Notes under the pieces: model-generated
Told to the model about the DNA's origin: nothing
What the model saw: the letters and a program-made list of their open reading frames with translations, nothing else
The model's database searches: none
In this document: positions 5,209 to 5,706 of the stretch, piece by piece
Position numbering within the stretch: the stretch's first letter is position 1
Layout: every line of letters starts with the position of its first letter
Translations under genes and position numbers: made by a program
NCBI GenBank assembly: GCA_902783705.1
Contig: CACZSA010000020.1
Location: 1-5,706, forward strand
DNA from: an uncultured Ruminococcus sp.
Lineage (GTDB): Bacteria; Bacillota; Clostridia; Oscillospirales; CAG-272
DNA length: 5,706 nt
Reading direction: 5' to 3'

Positions 5209-5706
5209 ATGCAGAAAATCGGTGTGTTTGTCTGTCACTGCGGCACGAACATCGCGGCGACCGTGGATGTGAAGGCCGTGGCGGAGACGCTCGGGCGTGA
5301 GCCGTCCGTGGTCGTCTCGGCGGACTACCCCTACATGTGCTCCGAATCCGGTCAGAACATGGTGAAGGACGCGATCCGCGAGCATCACCTCGACGGCGTC
5401 GTGATCTGCTCCTGCTCCCCGCGCATGCACGAGAACACCTTCCGCAAGGCGGCGGCGCAGGCGGGGCTGAACCCCTACATGGTCGAGATCGCGAACATCC
5501 GCGAGCAGTGCTCCTGGATCCATAAGAATAAAGAAGAGGCGACGGAAAAGGCCATCATCCTCGGCCGCGCCGCCATCGCGAAGGTCCTCCTCAACACGCC
5601 CCTCACCGCGGGGGAGAGTCCGGTCACCAAGCGCGCCCTCGTCATCGGCGGCGGCATCGCGGGGATCCAGACGGCCCTCGACATCGCGGAGGCGGGCTTC
5701 CCGGTC
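5209..5706 (+). CDS. hdrA: HdrA-like FeS flavoprotein, N-terminal part (cut by window end)
   Basis: This is the start of the FAD-containing HdrA subunit, the site of flavin-based electron bifurcation in Hdr complexes. Only 166 codons are in the window and the frame is open to the edge. The N-terminal domain has the typical IGVFVCHCGTNIA start (C9, C11), YMCSESGQ (C44), VICSCSPRMHENTFR (C67, C69) and NPYMVEIANIREQCSWIH (C101), all HdrA hallmarks. At 145-154 VIGGGIAGIQ begins the Rossmann fold that binds FAD. The expected C-terminal ferredoxin-type clusters lie outside. A strong GGAGGAGGAG ribosome binding site (5194-5203) precedes ATG 5209, and the gap after hdrC is 19 nt. What follows would decide the electron donor: flxABCD-type genes for NADH, or mvhD/frhB-like genes for hydrogen, formate or other donors. 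Confidence 0.93.
   Translation, partial: MQKIGVFVCHCGTNIAATVDVKAVAETLGREPSVVVSADYPYMCSESGQNMVKDAIREHHLDGVVICSCSPRMHENTFRKAAAQAGLNPYMVEIANIREQCSWIHKNKEEATEKAIILGRAAIAKVLLNTPLTAGESPVTKRALVIGGGIAGIQTALDIAEAGFPV

Noticed and set aside
1..5706. CRISPR array, insertion sequence, attachment site or phage genes
   Set aside because: There are no regularly spaced repeats, transposase motifs or terminal inverted repeats. A tRNA edge can be an integration site, but no integrase or repeated tRNA 3' end is present in the window.

Overview
The window comes from a GC-rich bacterial genome. It looks like an anaerobe of the Firmicutes/Clostridia type: sigma-70/SigA promoters matching consensus, strong GGAGG-type ribosome binding sites, short intergenic gaps and a set of heterodisulfide reductase (Hdr) genes. 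The lineage is inferred from these traits and was not tested. All protein genes read rightward; the only leftward gene is a tRNA at the left edge.

Layout: (1) 8-81, a tRNA-Val(GAC) on the minus strand with its own consensus promoter. (2) 82-263, a divergent promoter region with a second consensus promoter facing right. (3) 264-1364, wecB/mnaA-type UDP-GlcNAc 2-epimerase, apparently a single-gene unit closed by a hairpin terminator near 1424-1462. (4) 1465-1617, promoter and short hairpin-bearing leader of the next unit. (5) 1618-5706, a tightly packed operon: an NAD-dependent dehydrogenase of the lactate/malate family, class II fumarase (fumC), then hdrB-, hdrC- and hdrA-like genes, the last cut by the window edge. 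Gaps inside the operon are 21, 37, 10 and 19 nt. No internal terminator is visible.

How the genes may work together: the dehydrogenase has the lactate dehydrogenase scaffold, but carries Arg where lactate enzymes carry the specificity Gln. With fumC next to it, malate dehydrogenase is the more likely activity. The pair would interconvert oxaloacetate, malate and fumarate. The Hdr genes encode a CCG-domain protein with two non-cubane FeS sites, a two-cluster ferredoxin-like partner and a flavoprotein of the electron-bifurcating type. Their place in the same operon suggests a link between dicarboxylate (fumarate) metabolism and flavin-based electron bifurcation. This link is inference from gene order, and the natural electron acceptor is unknown. 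It is the most interesting point in the window.
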